Source: AG25 sp035517615
GTDB lineage: Bacteria > Gemmatimonadota > Gemmatimonadetes > Gemmatimonadales > GWC2-71-9
Direction of reading: 5' to 3'
Length of the DNA: 64,000 bases
Assembly (NCBI GenBank): GCA_035517615.1
Contig: DATIYM010000018.1
Coordinates: 56,808 to 120,807, forward strand
Part shown: piece by piece, positions 53,572 to 60,992 of the stretch
Position numbering within the stretch: the first letter of the stretch is position 1
Layout of the letters: every line of letters starts with the position of its first letter
Notes under the pieces: generated by a model
Database searches by the model: none
What the model saw: the letters and a program-made list of their open reading frames with translations, nothing else
Told to the model about the DNA's origin: nothing
Translations under genes and position numbers: made by a program

Positions 53572-54114
53572 TTACGTCAGACTCGCAATATAAGGAAGAT
53601 GCCGGAAATTCTCGGCGTGGTCGAGGCCATACCCCACGAGAAATCGGGCCGGAGCGTCAAAGCCCACGAACGACGGCTCGAGCTCCAGGGGTTGGGCCAG
53701 GTGCTTGTGTAGCAATGCGCAAATCCTCAGGCTCAGGGGACCGCGGGCACGCAGCCGCTCCACCAACCGGTTGAGCGTGCGCCCCGTGTCAATGATATCC
53801 TCGACTAGCAGAATATGTTTACCCCCGAGCTCCGTTTCGGGATCGTACAACAGCCGGACAGTGGCGCTCGAAACCGTCCCCGCACCGTAACTTGCGGCGA
53901 CGAGAAAATCGACCTGCAAAGGCCGCTCGATACGCCGCACTAAATCGCTCAGGAATATGAAGCTGCCCTTGAGCAGACCGAGGACCAACAGGTCGCCGTC
54001 CGGGTAGTGTGCCGTGACTTCACGGCCCAGCTCGCGGACCCGGGCCGCGATGGTTGCCTCATCGAAGATGACCGCGGCGAGCTTATGCCCGCCGGTCTGG
54101 TTGAGACTCTCCAT
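53572..54114 (-). CDS. hpt: Hypoxanthine phosphoribosyltransferase
   Basis: Hpt salvages hypoxanthine (and often guanine) to IMP/GMP using PRPP. The 180-residue product has LLVLGLLKGSFIFLSDLVRR near residue 42 and the PRPP-binding loop LLVEDIIDTGRTLNRLV near 101. ATG 54114 overlaps the tilS stop by 32 bases. The adjacency to tilS and ftsH is a well-conserved arrangement. Confidence 0.95.
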   Translation of the reverse strand: MESLNQTGGHKLAAVIFDEATIAARVRELGREVTAHYPDGDLLVLGLLKGSFIFLSDLVRRIERPLQVDFLVAASYGAGTVSSATVRLLYDPETELGGKHILLVEDIIDTGRTLNRLVERLRARGPLSLRICALLHKHLAQPLELEPSFVGFDAPARFLVGYGLDHAENFRHLPYIASLT

Positions 54115-55477
54115 GCGTAACGTCGATCCGGACGGCCAGGGTTCCTGGGGTTGGTACCGAGACGGCGCCGCGACACACGCCTGGAATCCAGAGAACTGTG
54201 CTCTCGCCGCCCTCGTGCTGTGCGCCGTGAGTCACGATCGGATAGCCGGGTCGATCGGATCGGGGCACCCGCGCCTCCATCAGTAATTCACGAACCGGCC
54301 GGTGACCCACACCACCCAGCGGGTGGATGCGATCGCCGCTGTGATACCCGCGCACCTGAAACCCCATGCCGTCGTGAGCAATCCACGTGGTCCACCCAAC
54401 CCGCTCGAGCCGCGCCGGCGCGGTCTCGGGTTGCCAGCGCACCTCAAACGTCCCGAACCTGACCTGGCCACGGTCGCCCTCGGCGACGATGTTCTGGTCA
54501 CGCGGTTCTGTCGGCGCGCCGGCTGTCACACGCAACCGGTCGAACGCAATTTCCGCAAGCCAGCCTCCGCCCAGCGGCAGCGCGCGACCGGACGTTTTCC
54601 CTGCGAACTCCGCGAGACTCCGCGCCCGCTCCGGGCCGATGACGAGTCCCGCCCGTCGCGCCGCGGCCCTCAGCAGCGCCGAAGCCAGTGCGGCATCATA
54701 CCGGGCCACGGGCGCACGAGCAACATCGAAACCGCGCGGAAGCAGCTGGAAATCGATTTCCGGGAGCTGATCGAGCAGCACGTCCCACGCACGCCGGTCC
54801 CATGCCGCGTACCGACCCACGCGGCGCAACGCGCGTGCGGCGTCCGGGCCCAGCCGTTCGACGATCAGCGGGAGCAGCGCGGTGCGGATCCACGAGCGCA
54901 GGTGCCGCGGGTCGCGATTGGCGGGATCATCGTGCACGGGAAGCCCGCGGGCGGCGACGTGCGCCCCGAGCTCGGCGCGGGTGAAAGGCAACAGCGGCCG
55001 CACCAACCCGCCACGGCTCGAGGCGGCAATCCCGGCCAGACCGGCCGGCGCCGTCCCCCGCAGCACCCGCAATACCACCGTCTCGATCTGATCGTCCGCG
55101 TGGTGCGCGGTCACGAGGTAACGCGCGCCGCGCCGTGACTGCACGTCGCGGAGCCAGGCATAGCGCGCCCGGCGCGCCAGCGTTTCAGTAGCGCGAGGTC
55201 CGAGCGTGAGCTCTGTGAGCTCGAACGGAAGCCCATACTGCTCCGCCTGCGACTGCGCGATTCGCGCGGCGGCGGCGCTTTGCCCGCCCGGCTGAATCCC
55301 GTGGTCCGCGTGCGCCACCACCAGCTCGAGCGCCAGCTCCGAGGCACGACCGGCGAGCAGATCGAGCAACGCCGCAGAGTCGGGGCCGCCCGAGACGGCC
55401 ACGATCGCGATCCCCGGATCCGCAAGGAGCCTCGAGCGCTCGAGGTGAGCGCGAAACCGGTCCGTGAGCAGTGTCAT
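54083..55477 (-). CDS. tilS: tRNA(Ile)-lysidine synthetase TilS
   Basis: TilS converts C34 of tRNA-Ile2 (CAU) to lysidine so that it reads AUA. The 464-residue protein has the ATP pyrophosphatase loop VAVSGGPDSAALLDLL near residue 26, HADHGIQPGGQ near 56 and VTAHHADDQIETVVLR near 121, with a C-terminal substrate-binding domain. ATG 55477 (MTLLTDRF) is used; an ATG at 55507 would run into the divergent gene. It is the first gene of the long minus-strand run. A tRNA with CAT anticodon lies at 60.0 kb and could be its substrate. Confidence 0.95.
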   Translation of the reverse strand: MTLLTDRFRAHLERSRLLADPGIAIVAVSGGPDSAALLDLLAGRASELALELVVAHADHGIQPGGQSAAAARIAQSQAEQYGLPFELTELTLGPRATETLARRARYAWLRDVQSRRGARYLVTAHHADDQIETVVLRVLRGTAPAGLAGIAASSRGGLVRPLLPFTRAELGAHVAARGLPVHDDPANRDPRHLRSWIRTALLPLIVERLGPDAARALRRVGRYAAWDRRAWDVLLDQLPEIDFQLLPRGFDVARAPVARYDAALASALLRAAARRAGLVIGPERARSLAEFAGKTSGRALPLGGGWLAEIAFDRLRVTAGAPTEPRDQNIVAEGDRGQVRFGTFEVRWQPETAPARLERVGWTTWIAHDGMGFQVRGYHSGDRIHPLGGVGHRPVRELLMEARVPRSDRPGYPIVTHGAQHEGGESTVLWIPGVCRGAVSVPTPGTLAVRIDVTHGESQPDRRA

Positions 55478-55482
55478 ATTAT
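55477..55482 (+). promoter_or_regulatory. Candidate -10 box (TATTAT) in the tilS/flavin-reductase divergent gap
   Basis: Only 11 bases separate the start codons of tilS (minus) and the flavin-reductase-like gene (plus). TATTAT at 55477-55482 differs from TATAAT by one base and lies six bases before the plus-strand ATG, so a start site seven bases below it would give a leaderless mRNA. I see no good -35 box about 17 bases upstream. Confidence 0.4.
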
Positions 55483-55488
55483 TAGCGC

Positions 55489-56109
55489 ATGGACCCAGCC
55501 CGCACATACGAACTGCTGCGCAATCTCACGTCTCCCGTCGTCGCGATCACGGCGACGCGGGGCGCGAAATCCAACGGCATGATCTCGGACAGCGCCGTCC
55601 GCGCGTCAATCGTGCCAACGATCCCGCGTCTCTCCGTGTTCATTCACAAGTTCAACTTTACCCACGACATGATTTTCGAGTCCGGCGCGTTCGTGCTGCA
55701 TCTCCTGCGTCGCGATCAATTCGAGCTGGTCCATCAATTGGGGTTCCAAAGCGGACGGAATCAAGACAAGCTCGCTCGAGTCCCGCACCATGCCGGCAAA
55801 CTCGGCGCCCCGGTACTCGACCAATGCTACGCGCATTTCGAGTGTCGCGTAGTCAACGTCATGGACACGGGCAGCTCGACGTGCTTCCTGGGTGATGTCG
55901 TCGAAGTGGGATTCGGGAGCGCTCCCGCCTCGGAGGCGCAAGGCGAGGTGATGACGGCAGCGTACTTTCGCGGCAACATGCCACTCGACTGGCGCCGCCG
56001 TTACGAGGAGCATTTGCACGAGGCACAGCGATTCGCCGCGGAGCGCTCGCGCGACATCCGTCCCGTCGTGTGGCGCGAGCTGGAACGCGCCCACCAGTCG
56101 CGCCCTTAA
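55489..56109 (+). CDS. Flavin reductase-like FMN-binding protein
   Basis: A 206-residue protein of the flavin reductase-like domain family: VVAITATRGAKSNGMISDSAV near residue 17 and PRLSVFIHKFNFTHDMI near 46 are the typical FMN-binding strand and loop, followed by GAFVLHLL and HFECRVVNVMDTGSSTCFLGDV. Such proteins reduce free flavin or bind FMN as part of two-component oxygenases; no oxygenase partner is seen here. ATG 55489 lies 11 bases from the divergent tilS start and has no visible Shine-Dalgarno, in keeping with a leaderless transcript. Confidence 0.82.
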   Translation: MDPARTYELLRNLTSPVVAITATRGAKSNGMISDSAVRASIVPTIPRLSVFIHKFNFTHDMIFESGAFVLHLLRRDQFELVHQLGFQSGRNQDKLARVPHHAGKLGAPVLDQCYAHFECRVVNVMDTGSSTCFLGDVVEVGFGSAPASEAQGEVMTAAYFRGNMPLDWRRRYEEHLHEAQRFAAERSRDIRPVVWRELERAHQSRP

Positions 56110-56138
56110 TCAGCGGGCGCGACCGGCGGAACGTTCGT

Positions 56139-56561
56139 TCAGGGTTTGACGGTGAACTTTACCGTATCGGTGCCTGCCCCCTTCACCGGGACGTGGTGAT
56201 TGTCACCCAGCTCGACAATCAGCCGATGCGCCCCCGGCGGCACCTCGAGCGTGTACTCGGTCTGTCCCTTTCCCAGATGCCAGATCCCCGGCACCCCGGC
56301 GGGAATCGCCGAGTCCAGCGGCGTCAGGTTGGTATCGAGGAACAGGTGAAAATGCGCGGCGCCGGGTTTTTGATCCGCCACCGGCGCAATCTCCACGCCC
56401 TGCGCCTGCAGGACCACTTGAACCGTCGATCCCGTAATCACGGCATCCCGCTTGGGCGAGACGATCTTCGCCTGCGGCTTCGCCGCCTGCGCTCCCGCTA
56501 TCCCAATCACTCCAGCGAGGAGCGCGACGACCATCACGGCACTGCTCTGCCCTTTGCTCAT
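56139..56561 (-). CDS. Secreted DUF4399-family protein
   Basis: A 140-residue exported protein with a signal peptide (MSKGQSSAVMVVALLAGVIG, cleavage near AGAQAA). The body has AKIVSPKRDAVITG, the AHFHLFLDTNL motif near residue 68 and LIVELGDNHHVPV near 115, which fit DUF4399. The His residues in HFHL and DNHHVPV could bind metal, but this is inference. ATG 56561 has GGGAG upstream. It is the last gene of a minus-strand group starting at 57971. Confidence 0.78.
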   Translation of the reverse strand: MSKGQSSAVMVVALLAGVIGIAGAQAAKPQAKIVSPKRDAVITGSTVQVVLQAQGVEIAPVADQKPGAAHFHLFLDTNLTPLDSAIPAGVPGIWHLGKGQTEYTLEVPPGAHRLIVELGDNHHVPVKGAGTDTVKFTVKP

Positions 56562-56622
56562 GTAGGATCTCCCTGTCAAACGGTGAGGAACCCGCAGGAC
56601 GGCGACCCTACAAGATACGTCG

Positions 56623-57063
56623 CTATTTGCCGTACGTCCCGATGCCGTAGAAGCACGGTGACGTGGCGCAATTCACCATGATCACCTTGAGCCGGTACCG
56701 CTCGGTCTCGCCCGGCGAAGCGACGACGATCGGCGTATCGTCGGTCTTGCGATCGGCATCGACTTCATTGCCGTCGGCGTCGTAGAGCACGAGATCCAAG
56801 TCGTGGCAGTCGTTGTCACACACGCCGACCAGCGCGTAGGCCGTGCCCGCGTGCAGGGTGACATTGAGGTACTCGTACTCGCCCTGACGTAGCGTTCCCG
56901 TATAGCGATCGTGCGTCGACTCGAAGCCCTTCTCGGAGAATACGCGAGCCGCGGTCGAGAGCTGATCGCCCACCTGGTTCTCCCAGCGCGACTGAGCGGC
57001 ACTGCGGCCCGGCATGAGCAGCACACAGGCGCCCGCAAACAGCGCAACATGAGCCCGAAACAT
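56623..57063 (-). CDS. Secreted protein of unknown function
   Basis: A 146-residue protein with a signal peptide (MFRAHVALFAGACVLLM, cleavage near AAQ). The mature part has a beta-sandwich look (YTGTLRQGEYEYLNVTLHAG, DLVLYDADGNEVDADRKTD, GETERYRLKVIMVNC) and four Cys (CDNDC, NCATSPC), reminiscent of pre-peptidase C-terminal-like beta domains; this is by eye only. GGAGGGGGG lies just before the ATG. A hairpin lies between it and the DUF983 gene. Confidence 0.65.
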   Translation of the reverse strand: MFRAHVALFAGACVLLMPGRSAAQSRWENQVGDQLSTAARVFSEKGFESTHDRYTGTLRQGEYEYLNVTLHAGTAYALVGVCDNDCHDLDLVLYDADGNEVDADRKTDDTPIVVASPGETERYRLKVIMVNCATSPCFYGIGTYGK

Positions 57064-57083
57064 GACCCCCCTCCTGTAGCTGG

Positions 57084-57116
57084 GTTGGCAGGGCGCGCGT
57101 AAAAGGCGCCCCCAAC
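57084..57116 (-). other. Hairpin between the DUF983 gene and the next gene
   Basis: On the minus strand GTTGG/CCAAC (five pairs) continues into GGGCGC/GCGCCC (six pairs) with a two-base bulge and a nine-base loop. It begins directly after the DUF983 stop codon. No U-run follows, so it may be an RNA processing or stabilising structure rather than a terminator. Confidence 0.4.
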
Positions 57117-57509
57117 TTAGGGGTCGCTGCCGGTGAACCCGTGATTGACATCACCTTCCGAACCCAGGGTGCCTATGTTCACATGAGCCCAGATCGCTCG
57201 GGAGTAGCGAAACAGCGCCGGAACGAGCGGGAAATAGAGGAGCGCGGCGACGAGCACCGTTCGAACCGGTCCGACGCGCCGTGCCAGCAGCAGCCAGCAG
57301 ATCCCCACCAGGAACGCAAAGACGAATATGCCCAGGGTGTAGCTCACATACATGGCGCCCTGGAAGAACCCCTGTTCGCGCTCGAATTGGTGTCCGCATA
57401 CTGGGCAGCGGTCCCGCATGGTAAAGGGACCGCTGAACATCCGCCCCTGGAAGCAGACGGGGCAGCGCTGGCGCAGGATGGCGCGGAGCCTACCGGTGCG
57501 GCGCCACAT
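57117..57509 (-). CDS. DUF983-family membrane protein
   Basis: A 130-residue protein with two N-terminal CxxC pairs (RCPVCFQGRMFSGPF and DRCPVCGHQFE, residues about 15-42), likely a zinc ribbon, followed by two transmembrane helices (about 54-76 and 82-104). This is the DUF983 architecture; its function is unknown. It lies 21 bases after the lipoprotein gene upstream, on the same strand. Confidence 0.85.
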   Translation of the reverse strand: MWRRTGRLRAILRQRCPVCFQGRMFSGPFTMRDRCPVCGHQFEREQGFFQGAMYVSYTLGIFVFAFLVGICWLLLARRVGPVRTVLVAALLYFPLVPALFRYSRAIWAHVNIGTLGSEGDVNHGFTGSDP

Positions 57510-57530
57510 CCCGGTCGTGCATGAATCGGC

Positions 57531-57971
57531 TCAACAGGGAGTCGAGGGCATGGCCTCGAGCTGGCAGCACGGCACGGGCAAATCGCCGAACCGTCCCGTC
57601 TCGCAGGTCTGTGCACTCGCGTTGACGTCGGGCTGATGCTCCATGTAGTACATCCCGCCGAGCAGCACTGCCCCGGAAATCGCCACCACGGCGGCGGTCC
57701 GGATAGGGGCGTTCCGCTTGACGCGCAACGAGACGGCGTCGGAGAGCGCCACTCGGTGGGGCTCCCCGTGGATCAGACCGCTCAACGTATCTCCCACGAC
57801 CCGGGGCTCGTCGAGCACGATGGTGGGGTGATCGGCTTGGGTCACCCAGACCTGGGGATCGGTCGTCGAATTCAACTCCACGGCGGAAATTGGGCGCAGG
57901 GTGTGGCAACCCGCGAGCCCCAGCGCGAAGGCCGCATCGACGGCGAGGTGCAAGTGTACAAACCGAACCAT
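57531..57971 (-). CDS. Lipoprotein-like protein, paralogue A
   Basis: A 146-residue exported protein with a lipobox-like LAGCHT at residues 19-24. Its body shares a clear pattern with the protein at 58760-59194: VWVTQADHPTIV, GDTLSGLIHGEPHRVAL, R-x-x-AP-x-x-TAA, a hydrophobic segment (VVAISGAVLLGGMYYME), then QPDV and a Cys-rich tail ending PCCQLEAMPSTPC. The hydrophobic helix near residue 100 and paired cysteines at the end are unusual for a lipoprotein. Function unknown. Confidence 0.68.
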   Translation of the reverse strand: MVRFVHLHLAVDAAFALGLAGCHTLRPISAVELNSTTDPQVWVTQADHPTIVLDEPRVVGDTLSGLIHGEPHRVALSDAVSLRVKRNAPIRTAAVVAISGAVLLGGMYYMEHQPDVNASAQTCETGRFGDLPVPCCQLEAMPSTPC

Positions 57972-58114
57972 GAATGGACCTCGTGTGGCAAGGATAGGCG
58001 AACGCGTTTCTAAGCTAATCGGAAGTCGGCGCCTGCCGCCATGTTGAGGATAGACGCCTGCTCACGAGCCGCGTAGGTTTCCGCGACCTTTCTCCCGACC
58101 AGGATCTCGTTCGC

Positions 58115-58753
58115 ATGTCATCTGCTGGAACCGTGCCGGGCTGCCGGCGCCAGGTTTGGATTCTCGCCCTTGTCTTCCTGCTCGCGCCGACGGTTCAGGC
58201 CGTTGCTCAAATACCCTACAGCGCGCAGGAAATTCCCGTCGTTCCGGGAACCACCCGCGATCCCCAGGAAGAGGAGCGGCTCCGCGCCGGCCCCGATTCC
58301 GACGCGCAGTGGGTCCGCGCTTACAGAATTGGCGCTTCGATCGAGCAGATCTTTCGCTACTACCTGCTGCGCCTGAACGCGCAGCCGGCGGATAGCGGTG
58401 ACACGATTCTCGGGGCGCGCCCTGAGCTCGGACCGATCAAGTACCGCGTCAGCTTCCATACGTTCGAAGACGAATGCGTGGATCCGCTGGACGCGCCGCC
58501 GGCCGAATGCAACAAGATGCATCGAGCCAAGGACAAGCGAGAAGCGCTCGATCGGGTACGGATCCCCAACGAGAAAGAGCACTGGATTCGGAACGCCTGG
58601 TTTACCTGGTACCGCCGGGAACAGGACGGTGCGTTGACCCGCCTGCGGGTGATCATCCACGATATCGGGCTATCACCCGATTGGAAGCACTACACTCCGC
58701 TGGGACAGGTCATCATCGAAGGGGCACCGGTCCACCCCGGGGACAGCGAATAG
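58115..58753 (+). CDS. Secreted protein of unknown function
   Basis: A 212-residue protein with an N-terminal hydrophobic segment (VWILALVFLLAPTVQAVAQ, residues about 14-32) that fits a signal peptide. The mature part has WVRAYRIGASIEQIFRYYLLRL near residue 66, KYRVSFHTFEDECVDPL near 110 and FTWYRREQDGALTRLRVIIHDIGLS near 162; two Cys may pair. I do not recognise a family. It lies between the two paralogous lipoprotein genes, in the opposite orientation. Confidence 0.6.
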   Translation: MSSAGTVPGCRRQVWILALVFLLAPTVQAVAQIPYSAQEIPVVPGTTRDPQEEERLRAGPDSDAQWVRAYRIGASIEQIFRYYLLRLNAQPADSGDTILGARPELGPIKYRVSFHTFEDECVDPLDAPPAECNKMHRAKDKREALDRVRIPNEKEHWIRNAWFTWYRREQDGALTRLRVIIHDIGLSPDWKHYTPLGQVIIEGAPVHPGDSE

Positions 58754-58759
58754 CGCGCC

Positions 58760-59194
58760 TCAGCACGGCAGGCTGTCGGGAGTCCCCTGGCAGCAAGGAT
58801 TGACGGTCGAGCCGATGATGTTGTAGTAGCAGGCTGGCCCCGTGGTCCCCACGTCGGGCCGGTTCTGGAGGTACATGAATGTGCCTAACAGGACCACACC
58901 ACCCGCAATCGCGAGTGCCGCGGTCTTCATCGGCGCGGCCTCGCGGGTCTTGATGGCGACCGAGTCATTCAACACAACGCGCTGGGGCTCCCCGTACACC
59001 ATTCCCACAAGCGTATCCCCGGAAAGCTCCGGTTGCTGAACGTACATCGTCGAGTGATTCGGAAACGTCACCCATACACTTTCAGGAGGACGGTGGGCTT
59101 CGAGATCAGCGGGCCGCACTTCACGGACCGTATGGCAGGCCCCGAGCAGCGATAGCATCGCTGCGCCGGAGAGGAAGAGAAGGCGAGAGGGCAC
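58760..59194 (-). CDS. Lipoprotein-like protein, paralogue B
   Basis: A 144-residue exported protein with lipobox LLGACHT near residues 17-23. It matches paralogue A at VWVTFPNHSTMYV, GDTLVGMVYGEPQRVVLNDSV, AAPMKTAALAIAGGVVLLGTF, NRPDV and the end PCCQGTPDSLPC. GTG 59194 was chosen because it places the signal segment as in paralogue A; an ATG at 59269 would add 25 residues. It converges on the secreted-protein gene, with six bases between the stop codons. Function unknown. Confidence 0.66.
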   Translation of the reverse strand: MPSRLLFLSGAAMLSLLGACHTVREVRPADLEAHRPPESVWVTFPNHSTMYVQQPELSGDTLVGMVYGEPQRVVLNDSVAIKTREAAPMKTAALAIAGGVVLLGTFMYLQNRPDVGTTGPACYYNIIGSTVNPCCQGTPDSLPC

Positions 59195-59321
59195 GCTGGG
59201 CGTCCTGGGTGTCAGGGAGATCGAAAGACTAAGCTCGCCGCGACGCTGCCCAAATGCCAGCGGTGCCACGCAGCCATAACCAATACGCCGGCGGCCGGCT
59301 GCACGTTCCCTCGTGGAGTCG

Positions 59322-59333
59322 TTGACTTGTCAA
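59322..59333. promoter_or_regulatory. Palindrome TTGACTTGTCAA upstream of hsp20
   Basis: A perfect inverted repeat TTGAC-TT-GTCAA about 150 bases before the hsp20 ATG, in the gap between the divergent lipoprotein and hsp20 genes. It may be an operator half of a stress regulator. It is not a CIRCE element. Confidence 0.35.
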
Positions 59334-59352
59334 ACCGGCATACCGCGCCGAG

Positions 59353-59386
59353 TCGGCAACCCGACCTTGCCATCTCGGCAACCCGA
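59353..59386. repeat. Direct repeat TCGGCAACCCGA x2 upstream of hsp20
   Basis: Two identical 12-base copies at 59353-59364 and 59375-59386 are 22 bases apart centre to centre, about two helical turns, so both would face the same side of DNA. This suits binding of one regulator as two protomers. They lie about 100 bases before the hsp20 start. Confidence 0.6.
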
Positions 59387-59481
59387 TGCGCACACAAGGA
59401 CGGCACGCGGGTTGCTTTGGCCGTGGGCGGAGACTCCAACAGCAACCCTGAACACACCTATACAGAAGGGAGGAGCATCCG

Positions 59482-59949
59482 ATGCAACCAATGGTGAGCA
59501 TCAACCGCAACGGCGCGCCGGAGGCCGGAACGTCCCTCGAGCAGCGCATCAACCGCCTGTTCAACGACGCACTTGGCACCTTCGATTGGCGCTATCGGGA
59601 CAGCGCGGCAGCGTCCTGGGTCCCGCCCGTCGACATCTTCGAAGACGCGAGCGCGATTCAGATCAACGCCGAGATTCCAGGCGTGAGTCCGGACGACGTC
59701 AAGATCTCGCTCGAGAACAATCTGCTGACGATTCACGGCACGAAGCAGCAGCAGGCGGAAGAGCACAGCGAGCGCACGCATCGCTATGAGCGCACCTACG
59801 GCTCGTTCGAGCGCAGCTTCACGCTGCCGTCCACGGTGGACGCCGAGCACATCAAGGCCACCTACGAGCGCGGCGTGTTGACGGTGACCCTGCCGAAGGT
59901 AGAAAAAGCGCGGCCGCGCCAGATCGAAGTCACGGTCAACGCGAAGTAG
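59482..59949 (+). CDS. Hsp20/alpha-crystallin small heat-shock protein
   Basis: A 155-residue ATP-independent chaperone that holds unfolding proteins. The alpha-crystallin domain spans about residues 45-145: WVPPVDIFEDASAIQINAEI, GVSPDDVKISLENNLLTIHG, YGSFERSFTLPSTVD and the signature ERGVLTVTLPK. The C-terminal tail has IEV in place of a classical IxI. GGGAGG lies a few bases before the ATG 59482. An intrinsic terminator follows directly, so it is monocistronic; the repeats upstream may control it. Confidence 0.95.
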   Translation: MQPMVSINRNGAPEAGTSLEQRINRLFNDALGTFDWRYRDSAAASWVPPVDIFEDASAIQINAEIPGVSPDDVKISLENNLLTIHGTKQQQAEEHSERTHRYERTYGSFERSFTLPSTVDAEHIKATYERGVLTVTLPKVEKARPRQIEVTVNAK

Positions 59950-59966
59950 GCGCCCCGCAACAAAAA

Positions 59967-59998
59967 GGCCCCCGGATTCACCCGGGGGCTTCGCTTTT
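59967..59998. terminator. Bidirectional intrinsic terminator between hsp20 and tRNA(CAT)
   Basis: GCCCCCGG (59968-59975) pairs with CCGGGGGC (59982-59989) around a six-base loop. On the plus strand TTCGCTTTT follows, ending hsp20; on the minus strand CTTTTTG follows, ending the tRNA transcript. Confidence 0.88.
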
Positions 59999-60004
59999 CC
60001 TGAA

Positions 60005-60078
60005 TAGCAGGGGCGGGACTCGAACCCGCGACCCCCACATTATGAGTGTGGTGCTCTAACCACCTGAGCTACCCTGCC
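60005..60078 (-). tRNA. tRNA with CAT anticodon (elongator Met or Ile2)
   Basis: A 74-base cloverleaf on the minus strand: acceptor GGCAGGG with CCCTGCT (G-U at 1-72), D-arm GCTCAGGTGGTTAGAGC, anticodon stem CCACA/TGTGG with loop CTCATAA, T-arm GCGGG TTCGAGT CCCGC and discriminator A. The anticodon stem lacks the three G-C pairs of initiator tRNA, so it is elongator Met or, after lysidine formation by TilS, Ile2. CCA is not encoded. Confidence 0.95.
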
Positions 60079-60107
60079 CCACAGCGAGCAGGAAGTCTAG
60101 TGATCCC

Positions 60108-60710
60108 CTACGGAGAGTGGGAGGTGGACGCTTTCGGCGGGCGGACCGGAAGGCCGACCTGCGCTGCCCACTCATCGGTAAGCTTGAAGGTCTCGCCCAT
60201 CCCGAACCGCAGCACCCAGAGCCGCCGCGCCAGATCCTTGAGGGACCACAGCACGGTGTGCTGCACTTCCGTCGATGACCACTGTCCGAACTCGTTGTGA
60301 CCGAGATCGGCCTTGAGGGCTTCCGCGATCTGCACGACAAGCTCGCTGGGGTCCTGCGGGTCCGCTTTTGCCGGGCGTGGAGCCGGTTCGGCAGGCAGGG
60401 CCTTGGCGCTGGTCCGTCGTGGAGCCGGTCCCTCTCCCCACAGGACCCACTCGAGCGTCACACCGCTCAGACCCCGCTCCTTGGCCTTGGCGACGATGGT
60501 GCGGGCCGCGTCCGCCGGGAATTTCTTGCGGCTGGCCCACTTCTTCATAGCCGCCACGGTTACCGGCTCCCCGATTTCAGCCGCGAAGTGCTTGTAAGTC
60601 AATGCGATACCATCCCACGGACTGAAGACATCCATCAGGGTCGCGAGTCGGTCCGTTATTGGGACCACTTTCGGTCCATTTACGGTCTTGCCAGGTGACA
60701 TTTTGGGCAT
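60108..60710 (-). CDS. CI-repressor-like DNA-binding protein
   Basis: A 200-residue protein. Residues about 25-95 look like a phage CI-type helix-turn-helix domain: YKHFAAEIGEPVTVAAMKKW (turn region) and the typical ending GVTLEWVLWGEGPAPRR. A Pro/Ala-rich linker follows, then a C-terminal helical part (LVVQIAEALKADLGHNEF, LWSLKDLARRLWVLRF) without a visible protease domain. It lies 30 bases upstream-side of the tRNA(CAT) gene, on the same strand. It may be a host regulator or a relic of an integrated element; no integrase or att repeat was seen. Confidence 0.6.
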   Translation of the reverse strand: MPKMSPGKTVNGPKVVPITDRLATLMDVFSPWDGIALTYKHFAAEIGEPVTVAAMKKWASRKKFPADAARTIVAKAKERGLSGVTLEWVLWGEGPAPRRTSAKALPAEPAPRPAKADPQDPSELVVQIAEALKADLGHNEFGQWSSTEVQHTVLWSLKDLARRLWVLRFGMGETFKLTDEWAAQVGLPVRPPKASTSHSP

Positions 60711-60824
60711 ATCTTGGTGGACGGTTATAGGGCAATATCGTTCACATTACGGGACCGGAATTGAAGGTGCCGAATGTGATCGCCGTCGTCAAGGTCCACC
60801 TGTCGCACAGGAGTCGGAAGAACG

Positions 60825-60965
60825 GTGAAGACGCCATTTCTCCTGGTCCTTGGTCTGCTGGTTGGTGTGGCGAGTGCCACGGTCCGGCAGAGTGTCCGCA
60901 ATCGACGAATTCGACGTGTGTTCGTGTTCCTGTCGCGATTCTCGAACTTCGCGATAGCCTGGTAA
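60825..60965 (+). CDS. Possible 46-residue small protein
   Basis: GTG 60825 to TAA 60963-60965. The product starts with a hydrophobic stretch (VKTPFLLVLGLLVGVASATV) followed by an Arg-rich part (RNRRIRRVFVFLSRF) and ends FAIAW. AGGAG lies about ten bases upstream of the GTG. It sits 27 bases before the lipoprotein gene and is too short for statistical support, so it may be chance. Confidence 0.3.
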   Translation: MKTPFLLVLGLLVGVASATVRQSVRNRRIRRVFVFLSRFSNFAIAW

Positions 60966-60992
60966 CCAAAACCGACGCCCCCGGAGGATAGG

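Noticed and set aside
59195..59481. CIRCE-type heat-shock operator before hsp20
   Set aside because: No TTAGCACTC-N9-GAGTGCTAA or close variant is present; the palindrome and direct repeats are of a different kind.
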